NCBI GenBank assembly: GCA_945876185.1
Contig: CAMCMZ010000008.1
Coordinates: 19,453 to 83,452 of the forward strand
Reading direction: 5' to 3'
DNA from: Candidatus Kuenenia stuttgartensis
GTDB taxonomy: Bacteria; Planctomycetota; UBA11346
Length of the DNA stretch: 64,000 bases
Translations under genes and position numbers: made by a program
Notes under the pieces: model-generated
The model's input: only the letters and a program-made list of their open reading frames with translations
What the model was told of the DNA's origin: nothing
The model's database searches: none
Shown: positions 33,802 through 43,338 of the stretch, in pieces
Layout: every line of letters begins with the position of its first letter
Numbering within the stretch: the stretch's first letter is position 1

Positions 33802-35757
33802 ATGGGCACCCATATCCTGATGAACGCACTCGACGAGCATGAACTGCGCGTCGCGGTGATCTCCAACGGCCGGCTCGAAACGCTCGTGCATGAACGCATG
33901 GGCGAGGGCCAGCACCTCGGCAACATCTACAAGGCCAAGGTCGCCAACGTCGAGCCGTCGCTCGATGCGGCCTTTCTCGACCTCGGCAGCTTCAAGAACG
34001 GCTTTATCCACGTCGATGAACTCCTGCGCGACGCCCTGCCCAAAGGCCGCCAGGGCAAGCGGATCGAGGACATCCTCAAGGCCGGCGACGAGATCATCGT
34101 CCAGGTCACGAAAGAAGCGATCAAGGACAAGGGTCCGAACATGAGCATGTACCTGTCCCTGCCGGGACGGTACCTGGTCATGATGACCTCCGAACAGGCG
34201 CGCGGCGTGTCGAAGCGGATCGAGGATCCGGGCGTGCGCCGCCGCCTGCGCAAGCTGCTCGACGACAGCGAACCGCCCGAGGGCATGGGCTTCATCGTCC
34301 GTACTGCCGCCGCCGAGGCTGCCGAACCGGACATCCAGCTCGACCGCGAATTCCTGATCAAGATGTGGAGCGAGACCGCCGCCCTGGGCAAGCGCGTCGA
34401 AGCGCCGTTCTGCCTCTTCATGGAGGCCGACGTGGTGGTGCGCACGCTGCGCGACCTCGCGGCGCGCAATGTTGAAGCCATCATCATCGACAACGAAAAG
34501 CTCTACGACGAGGCGCGCGCCTTCGCCCAGATCTTCCTGCCGCAACTCGCCGATCGCATTCAGCTCCACCGCGACGAACTGCCGATCTTCAGCTTCTATG
34601 GGCTGGAAGAGCGCCTGGCGCAGATCTACGACCGCAAAGTCGAACTGCCTTCGGGCGGCGCCATCGTGATCGAGCAGACCGAGGCGCTGGTGTCGATCGA
34701 CGTCAACAGCGCCAAGAACCGCGATGCCGGCAACGTCGAGCAGACCGCGCTGATGACCAACCTCGAAGCCGCTTTGGCAATCGCTGAGCAGCTGGTGCTG
34801 CGCGACCTCGGTGGCCTGATCGTCATCGATTTCATCGACATGGAGGACGGCGCCCACCGCAAGCAAGTCCAGCTCGCACTGCGCCGCGCCCTGGCGACCG
34901 ACAAAGCCAAGATCTCGGTCGGCGCAATCTCGCGCTTCGGACTGGTCGAGCTGTCGCGCTCGCGCCAGCGCCCCAGCCACAAGCTGCTGTCGAGCCAGGA
35001 ATGCCCGTATTGTGTCGGCACCGGCACGATCAAGACGGCCGAGACCTTCGAAATCGACGTCATGCGCACGGTGCGCCAGACCCTGCATAGCCGCAGCCTG
35101 CAGCGCTTAGAAATCGTCGTTCCCGCCGATCTGGCGGTGAACCTGCTCAACGCGCGGCGCAAGGAATTCGCCGAACTGGAAGAGCGCACCGACTGCCGCC
35201 TGCAGGTCACCGCCGACCCGCTGATGAAGGCGCGCGACTTCCGCTGCGTGCCGACCTTCCGCAAGGGCGAACGTCACAGCCGCGACCGCCAGGGCCAGCG
35301 CGCCCAGCCGGTCACCCCGAGCCTGCTCGCGCCGCTGATGGTCGAACAGGCCAAGGCCATCGCCCTGGCCAAGGAACTCGCGGCGATGAAGCCGGACGAG
35401 CTGGAACGCGAACTGAACACCGATCCGGAAGAGATGGCCCGGATCAAGGAGCGCGAGGCCCAGGCCGCGATCGAACGCAAGGCGGCCGAACTCGTCGCGC
35501 GCGAGGCCGCCAAGCTCGCTGCCGCCGCGCCGCCGCCACTGCCGCGCGTGAATACGGTGTGGGACGACGCCGCCGTGCTGCGCCGGCTGCTTTTCAGTCC
35601 GAACCAGCCGATTCAGACCAACACCGTCGAGGCCGCCCCGGCCCAGGCCGCGCCCGTCACGAACGGGGCGCCGTCGAACGGTGCCAACAGCGGTGATCGC
35701 CACGGCGACCGTGGGGATCGCGGCCGGCGCCACGGCCGGCATGGCCGTCGGCGCTGA
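33802..35757 (+). CDS. rng: Ribonuclease E/G
   Basis: 651 residues from ATG 33802, with another in-frame ATG at 33820. Single-strand-specific endoribonuclease acting in mRNA decay and rRNA maturation. S1 region near the N-terminus (GNIYKAKVANVEPSLDAAFLD), catalytic magnesium ligands D300 (SIDVNSAKN) and D343 (VIDFIDMEDGAHR), and the zinc-link CPYC at C401/C404, each three residues short of the E. coli RNase E numbering. After the core (about 1-520) is a 130-residue tail: Ala/Glu/Lys-rich helix, then a linear motif VWDDAAVLRRLLFSPNQP, then an Arg/Gly/His-rich end (RGDRGRRHGRHGRRR) that could bind RNA. The tail is shorter than the degradosome scaffold of E. coli RNase E. Confidence 0.95.
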   Translation: MGTHILMNALDEHELRVAVISNGRLETLVHERMGEGQHLGNIYKAKVANVEPSLDAAFLDLGSFKNGFIHVDELLRDALPKGRQGKRIEDILKAGDEIIVQVTKEAIKDKGPNMSMYLSLPGRYLVMMTSEQARGVSKRIEDPGVRRRLRKLLDDSEPPEGMGFIVRTAAAEAAEPDIQLDREFLIKMWSETAALGKRVEAPFCLFMEADVVVRTLRDLAARNVEAIIIDNEKLYDEARAFAQIFLPQLADRIQLHRDELPIFSFYGLEERLAQIYDRKVELPSGGAIVIEQTEALVSIDVNSAKNRDAGNVEQTALMTNLEAALAIAEQLVLRDLGGLIVIDFIDMEDGAHRKQVQLALRRALATDKAKISVGAISRFGLVELSRSRQRPSHKLLSSQECPYCVGTGTIKTAETFEIDVMRTVRQTLHSRSLQRLEIVVPADLAVNLLNARRKEFAELEERTDCRLQVTADPLMKARDFRCVPTFRKGERHSRDRQGQRAQPVTPSLLAPLMVEQAKAIALAKELAAMKPDELERELNTDPEEMARIKEREAQAAIERKAAELVAREAAKLAAAAPPPLPRVNTVWDDAAVLRRLLFSPNQPIQTNTVEAAPAQAAPVTNGAPSNGANSGDRHGDRGDRGRRHGRHGRRR

Positions 35758-35858
35758 GGGGACCAGTCGACCCAGGCCATATTCCGCCTGCTTGCCAGGA
35801 CCGGGATGGTCAGGCATGGTTCCGTCATCACCGGAGTCATCCCGGGGCCGCCCTGCTG

Positions 35859-36254
35859 GTGCTCGGTGCGGTCGTGCGGCGTCGGCCGGGGCTCACCACC
35901 CTGCCGGTGCGCCTGCTGGGGCCGCTCGCTGACCGCCAGGTGCTGGCCCAGGCCGGCACCGCGCGGTTGCTCAGCGACGGCTTCCGCGAAGGGGTTCGTC
36001 AGGGCGCGGCCGGGCACGCGCGCGAACTCATCCTGCTTGGTCGTCCGTGGGGATTCGACCTGGCTTCGATCGACGTTCCCGTCGTCATCTGGCACGGCAG
36101 CGTCGATGGCGTGGTGCCGCTCGCGTTCGCCCGGCACCTGGCGGAGCGGATCCCCGGGGCTGAACTGCGGGTGGTGCCCGGCGAGGGGCATTTTTCGCTG
36201 CCTATCCGGCACATGCGCGCGATTCTCAGCTCATTCGCCGCATCCAGCCGTTGA
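35859..36254 (+). pseudogene. C-terminal remnant of an alpha/beta hydrolase
   Basis: 131 codons from GTG 35859. The end matches the last third of alpha/beta hydrolases: VPVVIWHGSVDGVVP carries the acid residue and VVPGEGHFSLP the catalytic histidine. The N-terminal half with the nucleophile elbow (GxSxG) is absent. The frame stays open upstream, but the residues there resemble no hydrolase and run into the RNase gene. Most likely a deletion remnant. Confidence 0.6.
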
Positions 36255-36330
36255 CCCGGCGGTTCACCCACGGGGCGCGGCGGCTTCCCGGGCTGGTCGC
36301 ATGCCGGTTGGGGGCGTCTAGCCTCAGCGC

Positions 36331-38319
36331 ATGAACCGACCTGGCCCGCGTGATTCAGCCCCCCGCAACGCCTCTGCCTCGCGCGCCGGCCGCACTCCGG
36401 ACAGCCGGGCGTCCGCTACCCGGTCGGCGACGCGTTCGGGCGCAAGAGAGAGACCCGAGACCCGGGCCAGCGCCCGCAAGCCGGCGAAGGAGGCCGTTCC
36501 TGCAAAGCCTGATTCGGCAAAGCCTAATTCGGCAAAGCCTGATTCAGCAAAGCTTGACGAGAGCGCACCGGTGTTGAGCGCTGCCGAACGCCGACGTCAG
36601 CGCGGGTCGGCCGGCAGCTACAAGCCGATGATCATCCTCGGCAGCGTCGTCGTGGTCGGGATCATCGTCTGGTGCGCGTGGAATCCGGTGCGGCGGTGGG
36701 TCGCGTTGCGCGAACTCGACACCTTCAAACCCGAAGCGCAGGGCCAACCGACACCCGCCGCCAAGGCGCAGGGCAGCATCGGCGCGGCCGACGCCTTCCT
36801 GGCCGTCGTCGCGAACGATTCCAACTGGGTCGAAGACGCCATCGCCTGCGACCATGGTCCGGTCGAAGCCCAGATTTATCTGGCGGTGAAGGTGAAACAC
36901 GCCCGCGCCCTGGTCGGCATTCTCGACCGGCCCGAAAGCCTGATCACCGAGGAACAGCGGCTCAAAGCGCTCAACGCCCTGGTCGAGGTTTTCGATCCCG
37001 CCAAGGACAACACCACCGGGCAGATGCTCATGCTGCCATCCGCCCTGGAAAAATGGGCCACTGGCACCACCAAGCCGCCAGCCGCCAGTGACCAGGCGCC
37101 AGCCGCCAGTAACAGCAAGACGGATCCGGAAATTCAGCGCGGCAGGGCGATCGCCGCGACCGCCCTGCTGGTCAAGGCCAACCGACCCGGGTCGAGCGGG
37201 GGCGGGGCCGCTGCGATCCTCGCCAAGATCGCCGCGACGCCGGGAATCGATGGCGAGCGGATCCAGGCCGCGCTCGACGGCCTGGCGACGCTGGCCGAGA
37301 ACAATGCCGACGCTCTTGGACTTGGTCTCCACCTGCTCAAAGGGCCGAGCGCCGATCTGGTGGTGAAGCATCCCCGTCTGCGCACCGCGCTGGTGACGCG
37401 GGCGACCACCGCGCACCTGCGCGCCGCGCTGGATCTGCTGGGCGAGCAGACTCCGCCTGAGATCCGCGCCTTGGCATTGGAATGCCTGGGTGCGCCCGGG
37501 ATGCGCATCAGCGAGGACGCTGCCGGCACGAAAACGCGACGTGAACTGGGTCTGCAGATCGGATCCAAGCTCCGCAAGGAGACCGACAAGGCGGAACTCG
37601 TCGGGGCGCTCAAGGCAGCCCGCAATCTGAAGCTGTGGGGCGCTCGCGACGCCGTGCTCGCCCTCGCCAATGACATCGGCACCCTGGGTCTGGAGGGCAT
37701 CGACGGCGGCTGGCTTGCTTCCTGCCTGGCTTATTCCTGCCTGCCGCCTTCGCTGCACAACGTCAGCGACGATCAGCGGTCTTGGGCTGGCGAAACCCTA
37801 GGCAAGTTCATCGCGGGGCTCGACAACCCGGCGATCCGGCCGGTCGCAGCCCAGGCGCTCGGCCTGGTCGGCAGTGGTTTTGACGAACTGTTGGCACTGC
37901 GCCCGGCGCTCGACCGCCTTGCCGCCCTTGGCGACGAACCGGCCTGCTTCACCGCCCTCGTCACCCTGGTCGGCAAGGTCTACAACCGCACCGACGTGGC
38001 CAAGACCTGCGGTAACGACCTCAAAGCCTGGCGCGACTTCCTGGCCAAGGACAAACCGCGCGCTGAGACCTATGCCGGGATCATGAAGTGGATCGAAGAA
38101 AACGGCGAGAATAGCATGCTCGTTAAGACCGGTCTGGCGAAACTCACCGTCGCCAAGAACTTCATCGCCAAGTCGCGCGTCGAGATCGACGCCTGGCTGG
38201 CCGATCCCAAGTTCGTACCGCCGATCGGGGTCACCCGGGATCAGGTCGCGGCGCTGGGCAAGCAGCTCAACTGGATGACCCAACAGGTGAACAAGGCCTG
38301 GTCCGGTGCTCCGCGCTGA
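36331..38319 (+). CDS. Membrane-anchored protein with HEAT-like body, unknown function
   Basis: 662 residues. The cytoplasmic N-terminus is basic, Arg/Ser/Ala-rich, and contains four tandem 15-base units encoding AKPDS/AKPNS (about 36503-36560). One membrane helix follows (PMIILGSVVVVGIIVWCAW), then a long helical region with repeating helix pairs (for example IQAALDGLATLAENNADALG and LRTALVTRATTAHLRAALDL) that suggests HEAT-like repeats outside the cytoplasm. An AASDQAPAASN stretch interrupts it. I do not recognise the family. Confidence 0.75.
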   Translation: MNRPGPRDSAPRNASASRAGRTPDSRASATRSATRSGARERPETRASARKPAKEAVPAKPDSAKPNSAKPDSAKLDESAPVLSAAERRRQRGSAGSYKPMIILGSVVVVGIIVWCAWNPVRRWVALRELDTFKPEAQGQPTPAAKAQGSIGAADAFLAVVANDSNWVEDAIACDHGPVEAQIYLAVKVKHARALVGILDRPESLITEEQRLKALNALVEVFDPAKDNTTGQMLMLPSALEKWATGTTKPPAASDQAPAASNSKTDPEIQRGRAIAATALLVKANRPGSSGGGAAAILAKIAATPGIDGERIQAALDGLATLAENNADALGLGLHLLKGPSADLVVKHPRLRTALVTRATTAHLRAALDLLGEQTPPEIRALALECLGAPGMRISEDAAGTKTRRELGLQIGSKLRKETDKAELVGALKAARNLKLWGARDAVLALANDIGTLGLEGIDGGWLASCLAYSCLPPSLHNVSDDQRSWAGETLGKFIAGLDNPAIRPVAAQALGLVGSGFDELLALRPALDRLAALGDEPACFTALVTLVGKVYNRTDVAKTCGNDLKAWRDFLAKDKPRAETYAGIMKWIEENGENSMLVKTGLAKLTVAKNFIAKSRVEIDAWLADPKFVPPIGVTRDQVAALGKQLNWMTQQVNKAWSGAPR

Positions 38320-38414
38320 TTTGAAGGTAAAGCACCAGCGATAGACAAACGCGACCCATCCTGGGTGTTGCCGTTCAACTCCATCCCGCCATCGTCCTGG
38401 CCCGAGGAAACCCA

Positions 38415-39401
38415 ATGACTGAAAACCGCGCCCGCCGCTGGGTCGGCTACCGCCCCGAGATCCGCATCGTCGACTGCACCATCCGCGATGGTGGGCTGAT
38501 GAACGACCACAAGTTCACCGACGAGGTCGTGCAGGCTGTCTATCACGCGTGCAGCGCGGGCGGCATCGACTACATGGAGATCGGCTACAAGGGCGCACGC
38601 GGTATGTACACCGAGGGCGAGCACGGGAAGTGGCGTTTCTGCAGCGAGGACGACCTCAAGCGGGTGGTCGAATCCGGCGATGGGCTGGTGTCGCGCACCA
38701 AGCTGTCGGTCATGGCCGACGTCGACCGCACCGACCACAAGAACGACCTGCTGCCGCGCGAAGACAGCGAGATCAGCATGGTCCGCGTCGCCACCTACAT
38801 CCATCAGATCCCGGCTGCGATCGAACTCGTTACCGCCGCCGCCGACAAGGGCTATGAAACCTGCGTCAACATCATGGCGCTGTCGACCGCGCCGAGGAAC
38901 GAACTCGAAGGGGCGCTGGAACTGCTGGCCAAGTGCCCCACCGGTGCGATCTACGTCGTCGACAGCTTCGGTTCGCTCTACGGCGAACAGGTGCGCGAGT
39001 ACGTCGATCTCTACCTGTCCCATGCCGGTCCGGCGGGCAAAGAGGTCGGCGTCCACAACCACAACAACCAGCAGCTCGCCTTCGCCAACACCATCGAGGC
39101 GATCGTGCGCGGCGCCAACCTGGTCGACGGCAGCCTGGCCGGGATGGGACGCGGCGCCGGCAACTGCCCGACTGAACTGCTGGCCGGATTCCTGCACAAT
39201 CCGCGCTACCACCTGCGGCCGCTCATCCACTGCGTGCAGCACCACATCGAGCCGCTGCGCCAGGACGTGCGCTGGGGCTTCGACATCCCGTACATGCTTT
39301 GTGGCCTGCTGAACCAGCACCCGCGTTCGGCGATGGAGTTCAACGAGTCCGACCGCCACGCCGACTGGGTCGCGTTCTACGACGAGATCACTACCGTCTG
39401 A
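38415..39401 (+). CDS. DRE-TIM metallolyase (HMGL-like aldolase)
   Basis: 328 residues with the superfamily signature at the N-terminus (IVDCTIRDGGLMN, R24/D25), metal-binding histidines in VGVHNHNNQQLAFANTIEA, and the C-terminal turn GMGRGAGNCPTELL. The fold makes or breaks C-C bonds next to a keto acid. The sequence is nearest in feel to 4-hydroxy-2-oxovalerate aldolases and the aldolase-catalytic-domain proteins of PVC and Bacteroidota; substrate unknown. An aldehyde dehydrogenase gene follows by 105 bp and could oxidise its aldehyde product. Confidence 0.85.
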   Translation: MTENRARRWVGYRPEIRIVDCTIRDGGLMNDHKFTDEVVQAVYHACSAGGIDYMEIGYKGARGMYTEGEHGKWRFCSEDDLKRVVESGDGLVSRTKLSVMADVDRTDHKNDLLPREDSEISMVRVATYIHQIPAAIELVTAAADKGYETCVNIMALSTAPRNELEGALELLAKCPTGAIYVVDSFGSLYGEQVREYVDLYLSHAGPAGKEVGVHNHNNQQLAFANTIEAIVRGANLVDGSLAGMGRGAGNCPTELLAGFLHNPRYHLRPLIHCVQHHIEPLRQDVRWGFDIPYMLCGLLNQHPRSAMEFNESDRHADWVAFYDEITTV

Positions 39402-39505
39402 CTGAACCGCCTGCGGCCAAGCCAGCCGCCGGCAGCCAAGCCAGCCGCCAGCGGCCGGATTGCCGGTTGCGTCAGCGATCGCCGCTGTGGAGGGTGTCGC
39501 GAATC

Positions 39506-40780
39506 ATGCCCGATCTGCTCGCCACCGCCTGCGCCCTGGTTGATCCCCTGCCCAGCGGTGAACGTCGGAGCCTGCTCGTGCGCTGGGCCGATCGCCTGGA
39601 GCGTGCCGCCGAAAGCCTGGCCCAGACCATCACGACCGCGACGCAGAAGCCGATCCGCCTCGCCCGCCACGAGGTCAAGCGCGCGGTGGCGGTGGTGCGC
39701 TCGACCGCCGATGCGATGGTGCTCATCGAACCGCGCCTACTCGATCTTGGCGACGGCGGCAAGGCGGAGATCACCCGCGTCGCCCTTGGCCCGGTGCTGG
39801 CGGTGACGCCGTTCAACTTCCCGCTCAACCTTGCCTGCCACAAGCTCGCTCCGGCCTTGGCAGGCGGTTGTCCGGTGATCTGGAAGCCCAGCCCACGCGC
39901 CCCGGGCGTGGCCGAACTCGCGCTTGAGCTTCTTGATCAGGCCGGCTGTCCCGAGGGTCTGGTCCAGGTCGCGCACCTGAGCGACGACGCGGTCGCCGCG
40001 CTGGTTGCCGATGAGCGCCTGGCGCTGCTGTCCTTCACCGGCTCGGACGTGGTCGGTCGCCGCCTGCAACGCCTCGCCACCCGCGCCCGGGTGGTGCTCG
40101 AACTCGGTGGCAACGCCGTGGTGATCCTGCACCGCACCACCGACATTGATGCGGCGGCGCGCACCATCGCCTTCGGTGCCTGCGCCAACGCCGGCCAGAG
40201 CTGCGTTAGCGTGCAGCGCATCCTCATCCCCGACGAGCGCGACGACTGGCGTGACGCGCTGACGGCGGCTTTCGCCGCCCTGCCCACCGGCGATCCCAGT
40301 GACGAAGCCATCCTCTGCGGCCCGGTGATCGATGCCGCCGCCAAGACCCGCATCCAGCACCTGATCGCCCGCTACCTGGCCCAGGGCGGCAGGTTCCTGA
40401 CCGGCGGCACCTGGAATGACCGCACCCTTGCTCCGACCCTGATCGATGGCCTGCCCGCCTGGGCCCCCGGCGTGCACGACACGGAAGCCTTCGCCCCGCT
40501 CGCGACGCTGCACCGCTACCACGATCTCGCCGAGGCCCTGCATTTCGCCGAACTGACCCCTTACGGCCTGCAGGCCGGACTCTACACCGATGATGATGTC
40601 GCGATGCGCTTCGCCTTCAGCCAGCTCAATGTCGGCGCCCTGGTGATCAACGATGTGCCGACCCGACGCGACGATCGCCTGCCCTTCGGTGGCATGAAGG
40701 AATCCGGCTGCGGGCGCGAAGGAACCTTCGAGAGCATCCTCGACTTCACCCAGCCCAAAGTGCTCTGGCGTCCGGCCTGA
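39506..40780 (+). CDS. NAD(P)-dependent aldehyde dehydrogenase
   Basis: 424 residues from ATG 39506; GGAGG lies about 12 bases upstream and an in-frame GTG at 39494 is an alternative. Classical ALDH motifs: VTPFNFPLNLACHKLAPAL, FTGSDVVGRRL, general-base glutamate in LELGGNA and catalytic cysteine in NAGQSCVSVQR; the end segment is LPFGGMKESGCGREG. It is about 50 residues shorter at the N-terminus than most ALDHs. It is not of the short acylating acetaldehyde dehydrogenase type that usually partners DmpG, so the preceding aldolase and this enzyme may form an unfamiliar pathway. Confidence 0.92.
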   Translation: MPDLLATACALVDPLPSGERRSLLVRWADRLERAAESLAQTITTATQKPIRLARHEVKRAVAVVRSTADAMVLIEPRLLDLGDGGKAEITRVALGPVLAVTPFNFPLNLACHKLAPALAGGCPVIWKPSPRAPGVAELALELLDQAGCPEGLVQVAHLSDDAVAALVADERLALLSFTGSDVVGRRLQRLATRARVVLELGGNAVVILHRTTDIDAAARTIAFGACANAGQSCVSVQRILIPDERDDWRDALTAAFAALPTGDPSDEAILCGPVIDAAAKTRIQHLIARYLAQGGRFLTGGTWNDRTLAPTLIDGLPAWAPGVHDTEAFAPLATLHRYHDLAEALHFAELTPYGLQAGLYTDDDVAMRFAFSQLNVGALVINDVPTRRDDRLPFGGMKESGCGREGTFESILDFTQPKVLWRPA

Positions 40781-40783
40781 AAC

Positions 40784-40986
40784 GGAAAACCGCCATAGCG
40801 CCCCAACTGCTGCGTTGGTCGTCGGTTTCAGTCGTCCGGACAGGTGTTTCTCTGCGCCTGCGAACGGTTTCGACTAATCCAGTGGCGTTACAGCGCCCAA
40901 GCGACCGTGCGGCCACACCTGCCCGGGCGCAGCGCTGCCACACTCACTTCTCCCGCCTTGCATTTGGGGCACTCTGGTGGTTTTCC
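40784..40986. repeat. MITE-like inverted-repeat element (family E), long copy
   Basis: Begins GGAAAACCGCCATAGCGCCC and ends with the near reverse complement (GGGGCACTCTGGTGGTTTTCC). Internal segments CTGCTGCGTTGGTCGTC and CTCCCGCCTTGCAT recur in the shorter copy at 54665-54772. No credible coding sequence inside. It starts right after the ALDH stop codon. Confidence 0.75.
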
Positions 40987-41036
40987 TGGTCGCTTGTTGC
41001 GGATTTTCATTCGCCAAGGCGGGCGGAGTCTTCCAG

Positions 41037-42671
41037 TCAAACCGGGGCGGCCACCGATTCGTGGGCGTTGCGGATAGCCGCCAATTCTTTGCGCAGGAAG
41101 GTCCTCAGTCCGGTGACCTCGCCGAGGGCGCCAGGATGATCGATCGCCTCGAGGCAGATCAGGGAGAAGATCCGGTTCGCCACCGCCGGCTCGCCCAGGA
41201 CCCGAGGTAGCATGCGGATGAGGGCGGCTTGCAGGACGGCATCGGTATCGCCGGTCGACGGTGGCGCGGAACGCGTTTCGCGGCGGTCGAATTCGGCCCG
41301 GATCATGGCCTGAATCTGCTCGGGACTGAGCTCGCTGGCACCGGGCTTGGCACTGGGCCGTGCGGCGACATCGGTGACCGGGCGGGCGGCGGGGATCTCG
41401 TCCGGCGTAGCATCGGTGAAGATGTCAGTGGCTGGCGCGGTTGGGTTCACGAACTGGAGCTTCCGCGAGCCCCGCGTCTCGACCTTGTCCGGCTCGTCGA
41501 CCTTGCCGGCTGCGGGGGCAGGATGGGACGGAACCACCAGGGCTTCGGTGGATTTGTGCGGTTCTTCGCTGGGTTGCAGGTCGAGGGCCTGCTCCGAGAG
41601 CAGTTCGGCCGCAGCCTTGACGGCCCGCGCATCGACCGCGTCCAGGGCACCGGATTCCAAATTCTGGTTTTCGGCGCGCGGGATGATGCCCGCCGGGGCG
41701 AGCCGGTTCACGATCGCGGCGGTGCCGCGCTCAAAGCGGTCTTGCAAGGCGGTGATGAACTGCTGCTGCTGGTTCAGGGTCTGGCGCACGAACTCGGACA
41801 GCGCTGCCTCCAACCGCGAGAAATCCGGCGTGGCCGAAGATGGTCCGCTGCCGGCCATCGCCTTGTGCATGATCGACTCGACATCGCCGACCGTGCACCA
41901 GCCGTGCTCGGCGGCAACTTTCTCGATCCGCCATTCCAGGTCGGCGGCGACTTGTTCGTGCAGGGTTTTGAGGGCGGCGTCGCTCGGCGTGCCGGCGGCG
42001 GCGAACGCGGCGCGCGACTGAGCCACCGCCTCGGCGATCCACTCGCTGCGTTGACGCGCGGAATCCGCGCCCGCCTTGTCGTGGATCTGGCGCAGCACCT
42101 CGTCGATGACCTGGGCGCGGGCGGAGTCGATGCTGGCGCCCACGAGTTCAGGCAGGCGCTGGCGCAGGTCGTCCAGCTTGGCGTCGAGTTGGACCGTGTT
42201 CAGGCCGCCGTTCTCGGCCATGATCGTTTCGATGCGCCAATCCAGATCCGAGAGCAGCCGCCGTTCGAGATCGCTGGTGTCACCACCGGCGGTGGACGCG
42301 ACCTGGGTGAGCCGCGCTTCGAACTCGGGGCGGGTTACCGCCCCCGCTTCGGCCATGGCCTTGGTGAGCAACCCCTGATCAAGCACCTGGCGCACCTCGG
42401 CGGCGAGATCGCGTCCGACCGAGCGCGGCAGCCGACCGCTGTCGCTGCGGCGTGGGGTTTCGCCGGATTCGCCCAAACGCTTGGCGGCCGCCAGGACCTC
42501 ATCGCAGATGGCGTCGCTTTCCGCCACCTGGCCGTTGCGCAGGGCGCTGCGGGCGAAGGCGAGCTGGGCCACCAGAGCACCCACGTCCAGGCCATGCTCA
42601 TGCAGGGCGGCGAGGCGATTTTCCGCTGTTTCCAGGCGGTCGGCGGCGGCCCTCAGTTCTGCTTCGCCCAT
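41037..42671 (-). CDS. Cytoplasmic coiled-coil repeat protein, unknown function
   Basis: 544 residues with no signal peptide or membrane segment. The N-terminal 70 residues are TPR-like. A degenerate repeat of about 110 residues then occurs twice, with matching segments DLDWRIETIMAENGGLNT and DLEWRIEKVAAEHGWCTV. A disordered Pro/Ala/Glu-rich linker (about 370-450) precedes a C-terminal helical domain (SPEQIQAMIRAEFDRRE, VANRIFSLICLEAIDHPG). I recognise no family. It is the last gene of a minus-strand set of six exported or anchored proteins and may be its cytoplasmic component. Confidence 0.75.
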   Translation of the reverse strand: MGEAELRAAADRLETAENRLAALHEHGLDVGALVAQLAFARSALRNGQVAESDAICDEVLAAAKRLGESGETPRRSDSGRLPRSVGRDLAAEVRQVLDQGLLTKAMAEAGAVTRPEFEARLTQVASTAGGDTSDLERRLLSDLDWRIETIMAENGGLNTVQLDAKLDDLRQRLPELVGASIDSARAQVIDEVLRQIHDKAGADSARQRSEWIAEAVAQSRAAFAAAGTPSDAALKTLHEQVAADLEWRIEKVAAEHGWCTVGDVESIMHKAMAGSGPSSATPDFSRLEAALSEFVRQTLNQQQQFITALQDRFERGTAAIVNRLAPAGIIPRAENQNLESGALDAVDARAVKAAAELLSEQALDLQPSEEPHKSTEALVVPSHPAPAAGKVDEPDKVETRGSRKLQFVNPTAPATDIFTDATPDEIPAARPVTDVAARPSAKPGASELSPEQIQAMIRAEFDRRETRSAPPSTGDTDAVLQAALIRMLPRVLGEPAVANRIFSLICLEAIDHPGALGEVTGLRTFLRKELAAIRNAHESVAAPV

Positions 42672-42735
42672 GGGTCCTCCGGCGGGGCAGACCCCGCAGC
42701 CATAGGATCGGCATCATCCGGCCGGGCTTGAGCCG

Positions 42736-43338
42736 TTATCGTCTCGAATCGGATGGAGGAACTGGAACAACAGGTGCCGCTGCTGGCGCGGTCGGGGTGA
42801 GTGGATCGGTCAAGGTCAGGACGAGCGGTGGCGCCCAGATGGCATCCCGACCCGGATCGGAACCGGCTGGTTCGGCCAGGAAGACGAAGCGGCAGAGCAC
42901 CGACCGGTCGGGCGCGAACCCGACGATGACATCGACTGCGGTCTCGTCGCGCTGACCCGGGGCCAGCGACACGCTGACCGTGCGGTCAGCGGGCGGTGTG
43001 ACCTCTGCTGTACGAACCAGCCGGCTGTCCGCCCACCATGACCGGGTCCAGGCCGGTTCACTGCGCCGGTAGGTGACGCTGCGATCACCGGTGTTTTCAA
43101 GGGTCAGGCGCAGCCGCACCCGCCGCCACGCGAGATCGGCGAAGACCACGGGGGCCAGGCCGCCGGCGACGGCCGGGGCGGGCACCGCCACCGCCGCCAC
43201 GCTGCGGTCGGCCACGACTTCAGCTCGCAAGGAAGGATTACCGGCGTGGGCAATGGTCACGGGGGTCGTTGCGGGTCGGGATTCGTCGCAGCCTGACAGC
43301 AGCAGGGCGACGCAGCCGATATAGGCCAAGGATCTCAT
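42736..43338 (-). CDS. Lipoprotein, unknown function
   Basis: 200 residues with a lipobox LLLSGCDES near residue 17, so probably an outer- or inner-membrane lipoprotein. The body is beta-rich (LRLTLENTGDRSVTYRR and similar), with a Pro/Ala-rich end. Its start overlaps the stop of the preceding gene by four bases (ATGA), indicating translational coupling. Confidence 0.78.
   Translation of the reverse strand: MRSLAYIGCVALLLSGCDESRPATTPVTIAHAGNPSLRAEVVADRSVAAVAVPAPAVAGGLAPVVFADLAWRRVRLRLTLENTGDRSVTYRRSEPAWTRSWWADSRLVRTAEVTPPADRTVSVSLAPGQRDETAVDVIVGFAPDRSVLCRFVFLAEPAGSDPGRDAIWAPPLVLTLTDPLTPTAPAAAPVVPVPPSDSRR

Noticed and set aside
36503..36560. Variable-number repeat as a phase-variation switch
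   Set aside because: The units are 15 bases, so changes in number keep the reading frame and would only lengthen the tail.
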